From an uncultured Bacteroidota bacterium (GTDB lineage: Bacteria; Bacteroidota; Bacteroidia; Chitinophagales; Saprospiraceae), in NCBI GenBank assembly GCA_937872515.1, contig CALMSX010000082.1:1-64000 (forward strand): DNA of 64,000 nucleotides. Direction: 5' to 3'. Position numbers and translations under genes: made by a program. Position 1 is the first letter of the stretch. Every line of letters starts with the position of its first letter. Under the pieces are notes generated by a model. The model did no database searches and was not told the origin of the DNA. It was given only the letters and a program-made list of their open reading frames with translations. This document shows, piece by piece, positions 34,012-42,902 of this stretch.

Positions 34012-34818
34012 TCACGAAGGCTTACTCAGCTCTATGGCTCTTTCCAATGCTGCATTGACGCCTGTGATAAATCCTTCCTTGGTTTGTTGTTTCTCAAATT
34101 GTTGAAAGGCTGCCTCGGTAGTACCTCCTTTCGACATTACTTTTTTTATCCAGGTTTCACAACTGTAATCTGATTTATTAAATAAGTCGATTGCTCCTTT
34201 AAAGGTCTGATAGGCAAGTAGCTCCGATTCGGCCTGATTAAATCCCATTTGCTGTGCGGCTTCTATCAATCCCTGCATAAAATAAAATACATAAGCGGGA
34301 CCACTCCCCGATATGGCAGTTGCTGCGTCAATCTTAGCCTCATCATCAACATAAATGGCCTTCCCCGTAGCATTGATAAGGTTTTGAACGGTCACCAGCT
34401 CTATTCGGGTTACCTCTGATGCCGATGTGAAAACGGTCATCCCGCTGCCGGTTTGTGCCGGTAGATTGGGCATGGCGCGCACTACCTTGGCTGTTCCCAG
34501 TTGTTCCTGAATGGCACTGATCTTCACTCCGGCCATAATTGAGAAAACCACTTGTTGCTTGTCAATGTAATTGCGGATGGTAGCTGCCAGCACAGGAAAG
34601 TCCTGTGGCTTCACGGCCAGGATAATCAAATCAGATTGCTGAACATAGGCCCCGGGCTCGCCGTAAACCGTGCCCAAATTTGCCCCTTCAAGCTCTTTGG
34701 CTTTCTCGGGTGATTTTTCCAGGATAAACATCTGATCAGCACCTACAATGTGGGTACTGAGAAAGCTGCGGGCAAAAGTTTGTCCCATGTTTCCTCCACC
34801 AATAATTAATATTTTCAT
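34012..34818 (-). CDS. proC: Pyrroline-5-carboxylate reductase
   Basis: ProC catalyses the last step of proline synthesis, the NAD(P)H reduction of pyrroline-5-carboxylate. At 268 residues it has the Rossmann loop GGGNMGQTFA (about 7-16), AVKPQDF (about 68-74), VRAMPNLPAQTGSGMTVF (about 112-129) and the family signature AISGSGPAYVFYFMQGLIEAAQQMG (about 166-190). It is divergent from pckG; its own -7 box is at 34838-34845. Confidence 0.94.
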   Translation of the reverse strand: MKILIIGGGNMGQTFARSFLSTHIVGADQMFILEKSPEKAKELEGANLGTVYGEPGAYVQQSDLIILAVKPQDFPVLAATIRNYIDKQQVVFSIMAGVKISAIQEQLGTAKVVRAMPNLPAQTGSGMTVFTSASEVTRIELVTVQNLINATGKAIYVDDEAKIDAATAISGSGPAYVFYFMQGLIEAAQQMGFNQAESELLAYQTFKGAIDLFNKSDYSCETWIKKVMSKGGTTEAAFQQFEKQQTKEGFITGVNAALERAIELSKPS

Positions 34819-34837
34819 GCCCCATTGTATTTACATT

Positions 34838-34845
34838 CAAATGTA
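34838..34845 (-). promoter_or_regulatory. -7 box of proC
   Basis: Minus-strand TACATTTG, a perfect TAnnTTTG match, lies 19 nt before the proC ATG. No clear -33 TTG is present. Confidence 0.4.
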
Positions 34846-34963
34846 CCAAAATAATGCTGCACTTCTCTTAAACATTAGTGTCTTTTTTACACTAAGGATC
34901 AAAATTATGTTCTCCTGTGACAAGCATTATCCAACTAAATGCTGCTCATGAGTCGATATTTCT

Positions 34964-34971
34964 TATTTTTG
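34964..34971 (+). promoter_or_regulatory. -7 box of pckG
   Basis: TATTTTTG, a perfect TAnnTTTG match, lies 20 nt before the pckG ATG in the 173-nt divergent gap. The -33 element is not obvious. Confidence 0.45.
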
Positions 34972-34991
34972 CAATAACCTAATCAAACAAC

Positions 34992-36848
34992 ATGTTACAA
35001 AATCAATTGCATACGTTCGGCCAGGATACCAATCCTAAAGATCAACTAGAAAACTGGGTAAAAAACCTGGCTACCCACTTTGATGCCAATGATATTTATT
35101 GGTGTGATGGTACCGATGAAGAATATGATCGCCTATGTCAAAAACTGGTGGACAAAGGCACCTTTATTCGGTTAAACCCGGCGAAAAGACCCAACTCCTA
35201 TGCCTGTTTTAGTGACCCGAGTGATGTAGCCAGGGTCGAAGATCGGACCTACATCTGCAGCAGAAGAAAGGAGGATGCCGGACCCACTAATAACTGGACC
35301 GATCCCAGAGAAATGAAAGATACCCTGGAGCAACTGACCAAGGGCACGATGAGTGGCAGAACCTTATATGTAATTCCCTTCTGTATGGGACCGGTGGGCT
35401 CATCTTACAGCAGGTATGGTGTTCAGATAACGGATTCTGAATATGTAGTGGTCTCCATGAAAATCATGACGCGCATGGGCAAGGATGTTTTGCCCTATCT
35501 TTATACCAATGACTACGTAAAGTGCATCCATACCGTAGGAGCCCCTCTCCACGGCAATGTGGACGTCACCTGGCCTTGTAACCCTACAACTAAATACATC
35601 ACCCATTTTCCGGAAGAAAGACTGGTCATTTCTTATGGCAGTGGATATGGGGGAAATGCCCTCTTGGGTAAAAAGTGTTTTGCCCTGCGAATTGCTTCTG
35701 TAATGGGAAGAGAAGAAGGCTGGCTGGCAGAACACATGCTCATCCTTGGGGTAGAAAACCCGGAGGGTGAAAAAGATTATGTTGCGGCTGCCTTCCCAAG
35801 TGCCTGCGGAAAAACCAATTTTGCCATGCTCATCCCACCAGATGCCCTAAACAACTGGAAAGTAACGACGGTAGGGGATGACATTGCCTGGATACATAAA
35901 AATGAAGAAGGAAAGCTGCACGCCATTAATCCGGAAGCAGGTTATTTTGGCGTAGCACCGGGCACCAGCTACAAAACCAATCCCAATGCGATGGAAACCA
36001 TCAAATCCAACACCATTTTTACCAACGTGGCCATCACGGAAGATGGAGATGTATGGTGGGAAGGCTTGACCAAGGAAGTGCCTGAAAATATGACCGACTG
36101 GACAGGAAAAAAATACGATCCGGCCATTGGCAAACCGGCAGCCCACGCCAATGCGAGGTTTACAGCACCGGCTTTCCAAAATCCGGTGATAGATGCTAAG
36201 TGGAATGACAAAGAAGGTGTTCCGATTTCAGCCTTTATCTTTGGAGGACGAAGAAGCAATACAGTGCCTTTGGTTTACCAGTCATTTAACTGGAGTTTTG
36301 GTGTCTATCTGGCAGCCACTATGGGATCAGAAACCACCGCAGCTGCCTTTGGTGAGCAAGGCAAGGTGCGCAGAGATCCATTTGCCATGCTGCCTTTCCT
36401 GGGCTACCACATTGGCGACTACCTCAATCACTGGCTCCAGTTTGGAAGAGACCTGCCCAATGCACCCAGGATATTCAGTGTAAACTGGTTCCTGAAGGAC
36501 GAAAACGGACAATTTGAATGGCCGGGCTTTGGTCAGAACATGAGGGTGTTGCAATGGATCGTCAACAGGGTCAAAGGAAGAGCATCTGCCGTTGAGTGTC
36601 CCATAGGTTGGATACCCAGATACAGAGATATGGATTTTACAGGTTTAGAAGATTTTTCAAGAGATCACTTTAAAAAAGTAATGTCTATCAACAGGGAAGC
36701 CTGGAAACAGGAGTTCTTACTGCACGAAGATCTATTTGCCAAAATGTATGACCGCTTGCCAAAAGAAGTCTTTTTTATGAGAGAACTGCTTTTGTCTGCA
36801 TTGTGGAGAAGTCCGGAAAAGTGGGAGTTAGCCCCCGAAAGAGTTTAA
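34992..36848 (+). CDS. pckG: Phosphoenolpyruvate carboxykinase (GTP)
   Basis: This enzyme converts oxaloacetate and GTP to phosphoenolpyruvate and CO2 in gluconeogenesis, or runs in reverse as an anaplerotic step. The 618-residue length is typical of the GTP class; the ATP class is about 530. The kinase-1a P-loop [15 protein letters not shown] is near residues 259-273, with the metal/phosphate site VGDDIAWI following near 296-303. The substrate region [15 protein letters not shown] is near 417-431. It has its own promoter and is followed after 67 nt by mqnC. Confidence 0.95.
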   Translation: MLQNQLHTFGQDTNPKDQLENWVKNLATHFDANDIYWCDGTDEEYDRLCQKLVDKGTFIRLNPAKRPNSYACFSDPSDVARVEDRTYICSRRKEDAGPTNNWTDPREMKDTLEQLTKGTMSGRTLYVIPFCMGPVGSSYSRYGVQITDSEYVVVSMKIMTRMGKDVLPYLYTNDYVKCIHTVGAPLHGNVDVTWPCNPTTKYITHFPEERLVISYGSGYGGNALLGKKCFALRIASVMGREEGWLAEHMLILGVENPEGEKDYVAAAFPSACGKTNFAMLIPPDALNNWKVTTVGDDIAWIHKNEEGKLHAINPEAGYFGVAPGTSYKTNPNAMETIKSNTIFTNVAITEDGDVWWEGLTKEVPENMTDWTGKKYDPAIGKPAAHANARFTAPAFQNPVIDAKWNDKEGVPISAFIFGGRRSNTVPLVYQSFNWSFGVYLAATMGSETTAAAFGEQGKVRRDPFAMLPFLGYHIGDYLNHWLQFGRDLPNAPRIFSVNWFLKDENGQFEWPGFGQNMRVLQWIVNRVKGRASAVECPIGWIPRYRDMDFTGLEDFSRDHFKKVMSINREAWKQEFLLHEDLFAKMYDRLPKEVFFMRELLLSALWRSPEKWELAPERV

Positions 36849-36915
36849 TTCAAAACCAATACAAACTCAACTTTTGAAGGGTAATTGTGTTGGATAATGT
36901 AACAATCTTTTAAAT

Positions 36916-38076
36916 ATGTCAAACAACGACCGGGCCATCGTTGATGCCTTGTTAGACAGAGCTGTGCAGCGACAGTTTCTTACCGCCGAAGAAGGTGTTT
37001 TTCTTTTTGAAAATGCGCCTACTGCGGCATTGATGATGGTAGGTAATGCCTTGCGGCAATACCATGTGCCGAATAAGGTTGTGACCTGGATCATTGATAG
37101 AAATAGCAATACCACAAATGTTTGTATAGCCAATTGTAAGTTTTGTAATTTTTACAGGAGGCCGGGTCACGAAGAGTCTTATGTTACCAGTTTAGAAGAA
37201 TACAGTCAGAAGATTAAAGAGACCTTTGAACTGGGCGGAGAGCAGCTTTTGCTGCAAGGTGGTCACCATCCTGATTTGGGATTGGAATACTACACCAGCC
37301 TGTTCAAAGATCTCAAAAACATGTTCCCCAATCTTAAATTACACGCATTGGGGCCCCCTGAAGTAGCCCATATTGCCAAACTTGAAAAAGCCAGTCATAC
37401 AGAAGTACTCAAAGCTTTGAAGGAATCCGGTCTTGATAGTTTGCCTGGAGCAGGGGCAGAAATCCTGGATGATCGGGTTAGGAGGTTAATATCCAAAGGC
37501 AAATGTGGGGCCGATGAATGGCTCGATGTGATGAAAGCTGCCCATCAGCTGGACATTACTACTTCAGCAACCATGATGTTTGGCCACATTGAAACCAATC
37601 TGGAACGCATGCAGCATTTTGTAAAATTGCGCGATGTCCAGGCCGCCAAACCAGATCATGCCAAAGGATTCCTGGCCTTCATTCCCTGGCCATTTATGGA
37701 CGAGGATACCATCTTGAAAAAACTCAAGAGGGCCAGAAATACCTGTACCGGTGATGAATATGTAAGAATGATTGCCATGAGCAGAATTATGCTGCCCAAT
37801 GTGGTCAATGTTCAGGCATCCTGGTTGACCGTAGGCAAAAAAATTGCCCAGATCTGCCTTCATGGCGGGGCCAATGATTTTGGAAGTATCATGATCGAAG
37901 AAAACGTGGTCTCTGCAGCAGGCGCTGCTTTCCGATTTACGGCAGATGGTATTCAAAAAGCCATTGAAGAGGCAGGTTTTATTCCTAAGTTGAGAAACCA
38001 GCAGTACGAGTACAGAGAGCTCCCTCAAGGCATCAAACAACAGGAATTGGATACGGCAACTTTGACTGTCGACTAA
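36916..38076 (+). CDS. mqnC: Cyclic dehypoxanthinyl futalosine synthase (radical SAM)
   Basis: MqnC is the radical SAM cyclase of the futalosine route to menaquinone; it turns dehypoxanthine futalosine into its cyclic form. The 386-residue protein has the cluster motif CxxxCxxC at C70, C74 and C77. MqnC-type signatures follow: LLQGGHHPDLGLEYY, LPGAGAEILDDRVRRLISKGKC (about 176-197), TMMFGHIETNLERMQH and FLAFIPWPFMDE. MqnE and the CofG/CofH proteins are close relatives, but the AGAEIL and TMMFGHIET pattern favours MqnC. Its stop overlaps the start of the phosphorylase gene (TAATG). It indicates a menaquinone-based respiratory chain, fitting the nuo and type-B sdh operons. Confidence 0.9.
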   Translation: MSNNDRAIVDALLDRAVQRQFLTAEEGVFLFENAPTAALMMVGNALRQYHVPNKVVTWIIDRNSNTTNVCIANCKFCNFYRRPGHEESYVTSLEEYSQKIKETFELGGEQLLLQGGHHPDLGLEYYTSLFKDLKNMFPNLKLHALGPPEVAHIAKLEKASHTEVLKALKESGLDSLPGAGAEILDDRVRRLISKGKCGADEWLDVMKAAHQLDITTSATMMFGHIETNLERMQHFVKLRDVQAAKPDHAKGFLAFIPWPFMDEDTILKKLKRARNTCTGDEYVRMIAMSRIMLPNVVNVQASWLTVGKKIAQICLHGGANDFGSIMIEENVVSAAGAAFRFTADGIQKAIEEAGFIPKLRNQQYEYRELPQGIKQQELDTATLTVD

Positions 38077-38906
38077 TGACAATTCACAATGAAGAGACCT
38101 GGGCTCAAACAGCAGCTTACCTGTTTGAAAGAGGCATACAAATCGTTGATTTTGCCCTTGTGCTGGGTACCGGTCTCTCTGCTACTCACATCTTAACCGA
38201 TATTGAACTTGAAATCCCCTATTCCGATATACCCGGCTTTCCTGTTTCTACTGTAGATGGTCATGATGGGGTGTTGAGTTATGGGACCTTAGCAGGCAAA
38301 AAGATTTTGGTGCTGAGGGGCAGGTTCCATTATTATGAAGGCTATGAAATGCAGGAAATCACATTCTATGTCCATGTTTTAGCTTTGCTGAAGGCAGAGG
38401 TGTTATTTATCACCAACGCGGCAGGAGGTCTGAATCCACATTTTAAGGGAGGAGATTTAGTGCTGGTAACAGATCATATCAACCTGTTTTCAGCCCATCC
38501 GTTAAGAGGGCAGTGGCCTGAGGGCTTAGGACCCCGGTTTCCGGACCTGATGCATGCTTATTCAGCCAAATGGCAAAAAAAGCTACAGATTTCTGCCCTG
38601 GAATTAGAAATTGACCTTAAAAAAGGGGTGTATCTGGGTTGGCAGGGGCCAAGTCTGGAAACTCCGGCTGAATACAAAATGGCGAGAAACCTCGGTGCAG
38701 ATCTGGTGGGTATGTCTACCGTCCCTGAAGTGATTGTTGCCAAATTCAGAGGGCTGGATGTAGCAGTTGTATCGGTTGTGTCCAATGTCTGTTTTCCGAT
38801 AAGCATACTTACAGAAACAACCATAGAAGAGGTGATTTCAGTAATGCAACAAAGTGCCCCAAAATTGGCCAAATTGATTACAAGGGTAATCACCAATGCA
38901 AACTAA
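38076..38906 (+). CDS. Purine nucleoside phosphorylase (trimeric PNP/MTAP family)
   Basis: This enzyme cleaves purine nucleosides with phosphate to base plus ribose-1-phosphate. In 276 residues it has LGTGLSA (phosphate site, about 29-35), GRFHYYEGYEMQEITFYVHVL (about 88-108), FITNAAGGLNPHFKGGDLVLVTDHINL (about 118-144), GPSLETPAEYKMARNLGADLVGMSTVPEVI (about 190-219) and SVVSNVCFP. The Glu/Asn-containing pattern of the base site fits PNPs for inosine and guanosine. It overlaps mqnC by a TAATG junction, so expression is coupled. A direct role in menaquinone synthesis, removing the purine from a futalosine intermediate, is an untested possibility. Confidence 0.9.
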   Translation: MTIHNEETWAQTAAYLFERGIQIVDFALVLGTGLSATHILTDIELEIPYSDIPGFPVSTVDGHDGVLSYGTLAGKKILVLRGRFHYYEGYEMQEITFYVHVLALLKAEVLFITNAAGGLNPHFKGGDLVLVTDHINLFSAHPLRGQWPEGLGPRFPDLMHAYSAKWQKKLQISALELEIDLKKGVYLGWQGPSLETPAEYKMARNLGADLVGMSTVPEVIVAKFRGLDVAVVSVVSNVCFPISILTETTIEEVISVMQQSAPKLAKLITRVITNAN

Positions 38907-38913
38907 AAAAGAC

Positions 38914-39636
38914 TTATTTCTTTCGATGCAGGTAGGCATCTATGCCCTTTGATTTCAAATTATTGATCGTCTTGGCAGCGGCTTCCTGACTTGAATACCT
39001 ACCGGCCACTACTGTAAAAAATTCAGACAAGTCAAAGACTACCTTTTCTGCATTGTTGAACCCATTTTTCTTTAATTTCTGCAACATGGTATTGGCGTTG
39101 TCTTCAACCAGATAGTTGCCCGCCACCACAATAAAACTACCCGTAGAAACGGAAGCACTGTTGTTAGAGGTTTGGGCATTGGCTTCGGGCGCCTTTTTTA
39201 TCGGAACACTCAATTTTTCCGGCTTTTTTACTTCATTAGCAGGAGGCAGTTTGGTAGCCGGGGCTTTCGGTTTGATGGCAGGTTTAGCAACAGGTGCCGG
39301 AGCTTGCTGGCTTACTTGTTTTTTGTTTTCCGGTTGCTCAACAGGAGGCGTTTCCTTTGTAACTCCGTCGTCACCATTGTTTTGTTGGGTCTTATCAACC
39401 GTTTTTTCAATGGTTTCATCTATTTCTTTGTAATCAACGGGCTCTGCTGCTCCGGTGGTGTCGCCTTCTTCTGCAAAAAATTCTTCTTCAGAAAATTCAT
39501 CGCCTTTGTCTGTCTGCTGCTCCACTTTCACCTGCTCTTCTTTCTCCTTGTTACAGGATTTGGTAAGCACTGAAATCCACATATACGCAAGAAACAGTAC
39601 TACGGCAACCGACATGATTTTGAGTACCCTGCTCAT
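38914..39636 (-). CDS. SPOR-domain membrane protein
   Basis: A 240-residue type II membrane protein. An N-terminal anchor (MSVAVVLFLAYMWISVLT, about 8-25) is followed by a low-complexity, Glu/Gln/Pro/Ala/Lys-rich linker (about 30-155), which is probably periplasmic and disordered. A C-terminal SPOR domain covers about 163-238 (FIVVAGNYLVEDNANTMLQKL ... FFTVVAGRYSSQEAAAKTI). SPOR domains bind denuded glycan strands of septal peptidoglycan, so a cell-division or cell-wall role is likely. The start is supported by a perfect -7 box at 39659-39666. It converges on the phosphorylase gene with a 7-nt gap. Confidence 0.85.
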   Translation of the reverse strand: MSRVLKIMSVAVVLFLAYMWISVLTKSCNKEKEEQVKVEQQTDKGDEFSEEEFFAEEGDTTGAAEPVDYKEIDETIEKTVDKTQQNNGDDGVTKETPPVEQPENKKQVSQQAPAPVAKPAIKPKAPATKLPPANEVKKPEKLSVPIKKAPEANAQTSNNSASVSTGSFIVVAGNYLVEDNANTMLQKLKKNGFNNAEKVVFDLSEFFTVVAGRYSSQEAAAKTINNLKSKGIDAYLHRKK

Positions 39637-39658
39637 GATTTAAGTTTTCTTATGGGGA

Positions 39659-39666
39659 CAAAGTTA
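39659..39666 (-). promoter_or_regulatory. -7 box of the SPOR protein gene
   Basis: Minus-strand TAACTTTG, a perfect TAnnTTTG match, 22 nt before the ATG. The rest of the 173-nt gap 39637-39809 is very AT-rich with no other clear signal. Confidence 0.45.
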
Positions 39667-39809
39667 TATTATTTTTTAATATAATTTATAACTTATTAAG
39701 AATCTGCTGTTTTTATCTTCTTTTTGGAAGAACCTATAAAATGGTATTATATATAAATTGCTGTAAAACAATAATATATATATGGCAAAAAAATAATTCT
39801 TACACTTCC

Positions 39810-40508
39810 TTAATTGGTTCCATTGTAGTGATTTAAAAACTTGTTGATATTTTTAATCTTTCCGAAGATCAACAAAATGTCATCTGCTTCAAATACATAG
39901 GAAGAATGGAGGATTCCAAAAACATTGGCATTCATGATTTGGTTGCCAAAAATATTTTTGGTAGGTGTTTGTTTGATGACGGTCACAATATGGGCTTCAA
40001 ACTTATTTTTGATGTCGAGGTCCTTTAAGGTAAGTCCCACCACCGTCTTTGGAATGCGGATTTCCATGATTTCAAAATCACCAGGTAGATCCATACTTTT
40101 TAAAGCTTCGCGCACATTGATTCGGTGTGCCAGTTCATAAGCATATTCTTCTTCGGGTTTCAGAATTTCCTGAATGCCCATGGCTTCCAGCACTGAGGTG
40201 TGAATTTCGTTAATGGAGCGGGCAATGATCCTGCCTTTGAAGTATTTTTTAAGCAATGCGGTTGCTGAAACCGAAGAGCCCATATCCTCCCCAATGGCCA
40301 CTACCGCAACATCCGTATCGGTTAGCGGAAGATGGTTAATGCTTTGTTCATCATTGACATCGATGGCAACCGTGTGGGTAAGCTCTTCTTTTAATTTTTC
40401 AACTTTGGCCATGTTGAGGTCTACGCCAAAAACTTCATGTCCATCTTTGATCAATGCTTTGGATAAGTTGGATCCAAAATTTCCGAGGCCAAGAATGATA
40501 AATTTCAT
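39810..40508 (-). CDS. trkA: Potassium channel/transport regulatory subunit TrkA/KtrA
   Basis: A 232-residue cytoplasmic gating subunit with an N-terminal RCK/TrkA-N Rossmann domain (FIILGLGNFGSNLSKALIKDGHEVFGVD, about 3-30) and a C-terminal TrkA-C domain (about 145-225). The single RCK unit matches KtrA rather than the double-unit TrkA of Escherichia coli. It lies 15 nt after the TrkH-type pore gene in the same operon, forming a two-component K+ uptake system. Confidence 0.9.
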   Translation of the reverse strand: MKFIILGLGNFGSNLSKALIKDGHEVFGVDLNMAKVEKLKEELTHTVAIDVNDEQSINHLPLTDTDVAVVAIGEDMGSSVSATALLKKYFKGRIIARSINEIHTSVLEAMGIQEILKPEEEYAYELAHRINVREALKSMDLPGDFEIMEIRIPKTVVGLTLKDLDIKNKFEAHIVTVIKQTPTKNIFGNQIMNANVFGILHSSYVFEADDILLIFGKIKNINKFLNHYNGTN

Positions 40509-40523
40509 TGGGGGTATTTTTTA

Positions 40524-42296
40524 TTAATTAATAAAAATATTGTCTGAAGGATAATTGGCAAGTTCTCTTTTGTGCTCTTTAAAGAATTGTCTGTATAAAC
40601 CAATCAGAAAGGTCAGGAAACTCACCCTGCCCAAAAACATGGTAACTATCAAAACGATCTTAGAGGCAGAAGTGAGAGAGGCCGTTATGCCAATACTGAG
40701 TCCTACAGTTGAATAGGCCGACACAACCTCAAACAATAAGTTTCTGAAGGTAATGTCTTTTTCAAAATAGGTCAATAATAGTGTACTGGTGCCAATGGCA
40801 AAAAAGGAAAGGATAATAACAGCATTGGCCTGATTAATGCTATCCAGCTGGATCTCTCTCCAGTTGTACACCAATCTTGTTCTACCTTTGATTTGGTTAA
40901 AAAGATTAAGAACGACTACCGCAAATGTAGTGGTTTTGATACCACCACCAGTTGACCCCGGAGAAGCACCTACCCACATAAGGAAAAGGATGATCATAAA
41001 TGTGGGCATCGTTAGATCTGCCATCGCAACATTGTTAAAACCTGCTGTCCTGGGTGTTGCTGAGTTGAAAAAAGAAACAACAATTTTTCCCCACAAACTA
41101 TGCTCTTTCAGCACGTTGTCATACTCATTAATAAAAAACATAATGGTGCCAAATAAAAGTAAGATACCTGTTGTTTTTATTACAAGGGCATTATTATTGC
41201 TCATCCTGGACACACATTCGTTTTTCCGAACCCCACTCAGCCAGCGTACTAGTGCTTTAATTCTGTTGGTAATGATATTATTGTGGTTGATCATTACTGA
41301 ATAACTGATCCCTCCTGTAATTAACAACCAGGATATGATTAGATGTAAAGAATAATTGTAACGAACAGGAAGTTCGTACAGGCCATTGGTCAAAGTTGAA
41401 AACCCAGCATTACAAAATGCAGATATCGCATGGAAGGTTGCAAAAAACAATTTGTTGTCTAAGCCCTGGGTATTATAGATTGAAATGTAAATGAGTATGG
41501 CCCCAAGCATCTCTACAATGAGGGTCAAACTTACGATCTTTAACAATGTTGAAAAGGTATCTTTACTGTTTAGCTCTTTTATCATTTCACTCACCATCAA
41601 TCGGTTCTGAAAACTATTGTCTGATTTAAACAAAAGACTGAATAGGTTGGTAAAGGTCAGAATACCCAATCCTCCCAATTGAATAAAAATAATAATAATG
41701 GTTTTACCGAATAAAGTAAATGCTGTGTTGGTGTCCACCACTGACAACCCGGTAACAGTAACTCCACTTGTTATGGTAAATAACGCATCTAATACCGATA
41801 TGCCACTGGTAGTAGCGGCAGGAAGCATCAGAAAAAAAGTTCCGCAAAGAATCAATATGATAAAACTAAGAACAAAAATAACCGCAGAGTGCAATCCTGA
41901 ATTACTTACGGAGTTGATCCTTTGGGAAATACTTAGGAACGCTATAAAAATGGAAAAGAAAATAACATTTCCTCTTGAATCAATGGGTAAAAAGTTTTGA
42001 TCTACCATCCATTGAAAAGCGGCAATCAAATAAAAAACCGAAATGGCAATAAATGTTCCTTTTACAAGTCGTTGAACAAATTCTTTTTCTTTGAGGTATA
42101 AAAAAATACTGATAAAAACCGAAAAAACACCAAATACAAAGTTGATAATTTTAAAGGTTACAAAATACTCTTCTATAAATGATAGCTTAAGACCATAGCC
42201 AACCGTTTGAATAAGGATTACAAGTATTGATAAAAGAAAAAAAACGCTTGAAATTCGACTGAATATCTTTTTATCTTCAATCCAGTAATGTATCAT
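40524..42296 (-). CDS. trkH: TrkH/KtrB-type potassium uptake pore
   Basis: A 590-residue membrane protein of the K+ transporter superfamily. The pore-loop regions are visible as FTITSGVTVTGLSVVD, HAISAFCNAGFSTLTNG, NSATPRTAGFNNVAMADL, SPGSTGGGIKTTTFAV and VSAYSTVGLSIGI. The N-terminal 150 residues contain additional helices beyond the usual core. It is translated with CvpA upstream (4-nt overlap) and TrkA downstream. Confidence 0.9.
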   Translation of the reverse strand: MIHYWIEDKKIFSRISSVFFLLSILVILIQTVGYGLKLSFIEEYFVTFKIINFVFGVFSVFISIFLYLKEKEFVQRLVKGTFIAISVFYLIAAFQWMVDQNFLPIDSRGNVIFFSIFIAFLSISQRINSVSNSGLHSAVIFVLSFIILILCGTFFLMLPAATTSGISVLDALFTITSGVTVTGLSVVDTNTAFTLFGKTIIIIFIQLGGLGILTFTNLFSLLFKSDNSFQNRLMVSEMIKELNSKDTFSTLLKIVSLTLIVEMLGAILIYISIYNTQGLDNKLFFATFHAISAFCNAGFSTLTNGLYELPVRYNYSLHLIISWLLITGGISYSVMINHNNIITNRIKALVRWLSGVRKNECVSRMSNNNALVIKTTGILLLFGTIMFFINEYDNVLKEHSLWGKIVVSFFNSATPRTAGFNNVAMADLTMPTFMIILFLMWVGASPGSTGGGIKTTTFAVVVLNLFNQIKGRTRLVYNWREIQLDSINQANAVIILSFFAIGTSTLLLTYFEKDITFRNLLFEVVSAYSTVGLSIGITASLTSASKIVLIVTMFLGRVSFLTFLIGLYRQFFKEHKRELANYPSDNIFIN

Positions 42297-42838
42297 TTTG
42301 GACTTTCTTCTGGTTTTTTAAGAGAATTAACGGCCTCAGTAGTTTTTTCCCAAAATCTGCTAAAAACGGGCTTAAGACCCTGAAACAATTTTTGAGAAAC
42401 CGCAGGCATCTGCATTAGATGTGTAAAAGTGGTAGAATTTTCTTTGGTTTCTGCCTTAATCAATGTCAATTTATCTGCGAATCCAACGAGATACGACAAC
42501 AAAATGGCAAAAAAAATAGCCTGAACACTCCCTCCTGCCATTTTATTTACAAAGTTGACATTTACTACCTCAAGCAAATCTTCCAGCTTTTTACCCACAA
42601 ATCTGATTAAAATCATTACACCCAAAAAAGTGAAGGCGATGCCAAGGATCAAGGTGATGGATTTATGGGTATGAAAGGTAGCTTCAATGGCATCCATGGT
42701 CCATGGACTTAATTTGAGTGCCGCAAGCACACCGATCAAAAGGGATAAGGTATCAAATACAGTTTTGATCAAACCACGCTGGTAACCAAGGTAAAACCCA
42801 AATGCTACAACGATGACGGTGATGATATCAATGGTCAA
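42293..42838 (-). CDS. CvpA-family membrane protein
   Basis: A 181-residue integral membrane protein of the CvpA family: about four helices, the opening IITVIVVAFGFYLGYQRGLIKTVFDTLSLLIGVLAAL, a central GIAFTFLGVMILIRFVGKKLEDLL and a polar tail. CvpA is associated with envelope stress resistance and colicin V export in enterobacteria, but its mechanism is unclear. It heads the operon CvpA-TrkH-TrkA with a 4-nt overlap; a link to potassium or osmotic control is inference from position. Confidence 0.83.
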   Translation of the reverse strand: MTIDIITVIVVAFGFYLGYQRGLIKTVFDTLSLLIGVLAALKLSPWTMDAIEATFHTHKSITLILGIAFTFLGVMILIRFVGKKLEDLLEVVNVNFVNKMAGGSVQAIFFAILLSYLVGFADKLTLIKAETKENSTTFTHLMQMPAVSQKLFQGLKPVFSRFWEKTTEAVNSLKKPEESPK

Positions 42839-42902
42839 GGGACACTAAATTTAAACAAATTTAGGTATTTTTGGAACCAATTATTAAAAATTATCCAAAA
42901 GT
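42839..42902. promoter_or_regulatory. Divergent promoter region of the CvpA-Trk operon and flavin reductase gene
   Basis: This 64-nt gap has back-to-back -7 boxes. Minus-strand TAAATTTG (42856-42863) serves the CvpA operon, and plus-strand TATTTTTG (42866-42873) serves the flavin reductase gene. They are 2 nt apart. Neither has a clear -33 TTG at standard spacing. Confidence 0.45.

Noticed and set aside
36849-36890. Inverted repeat TTCAAAA/TTTTGAA after pckG as a terminator
   Set aside because: It is only 7 A/T-rich base pairs with a long loop and no T run; read-through into mqnC is just as likely.
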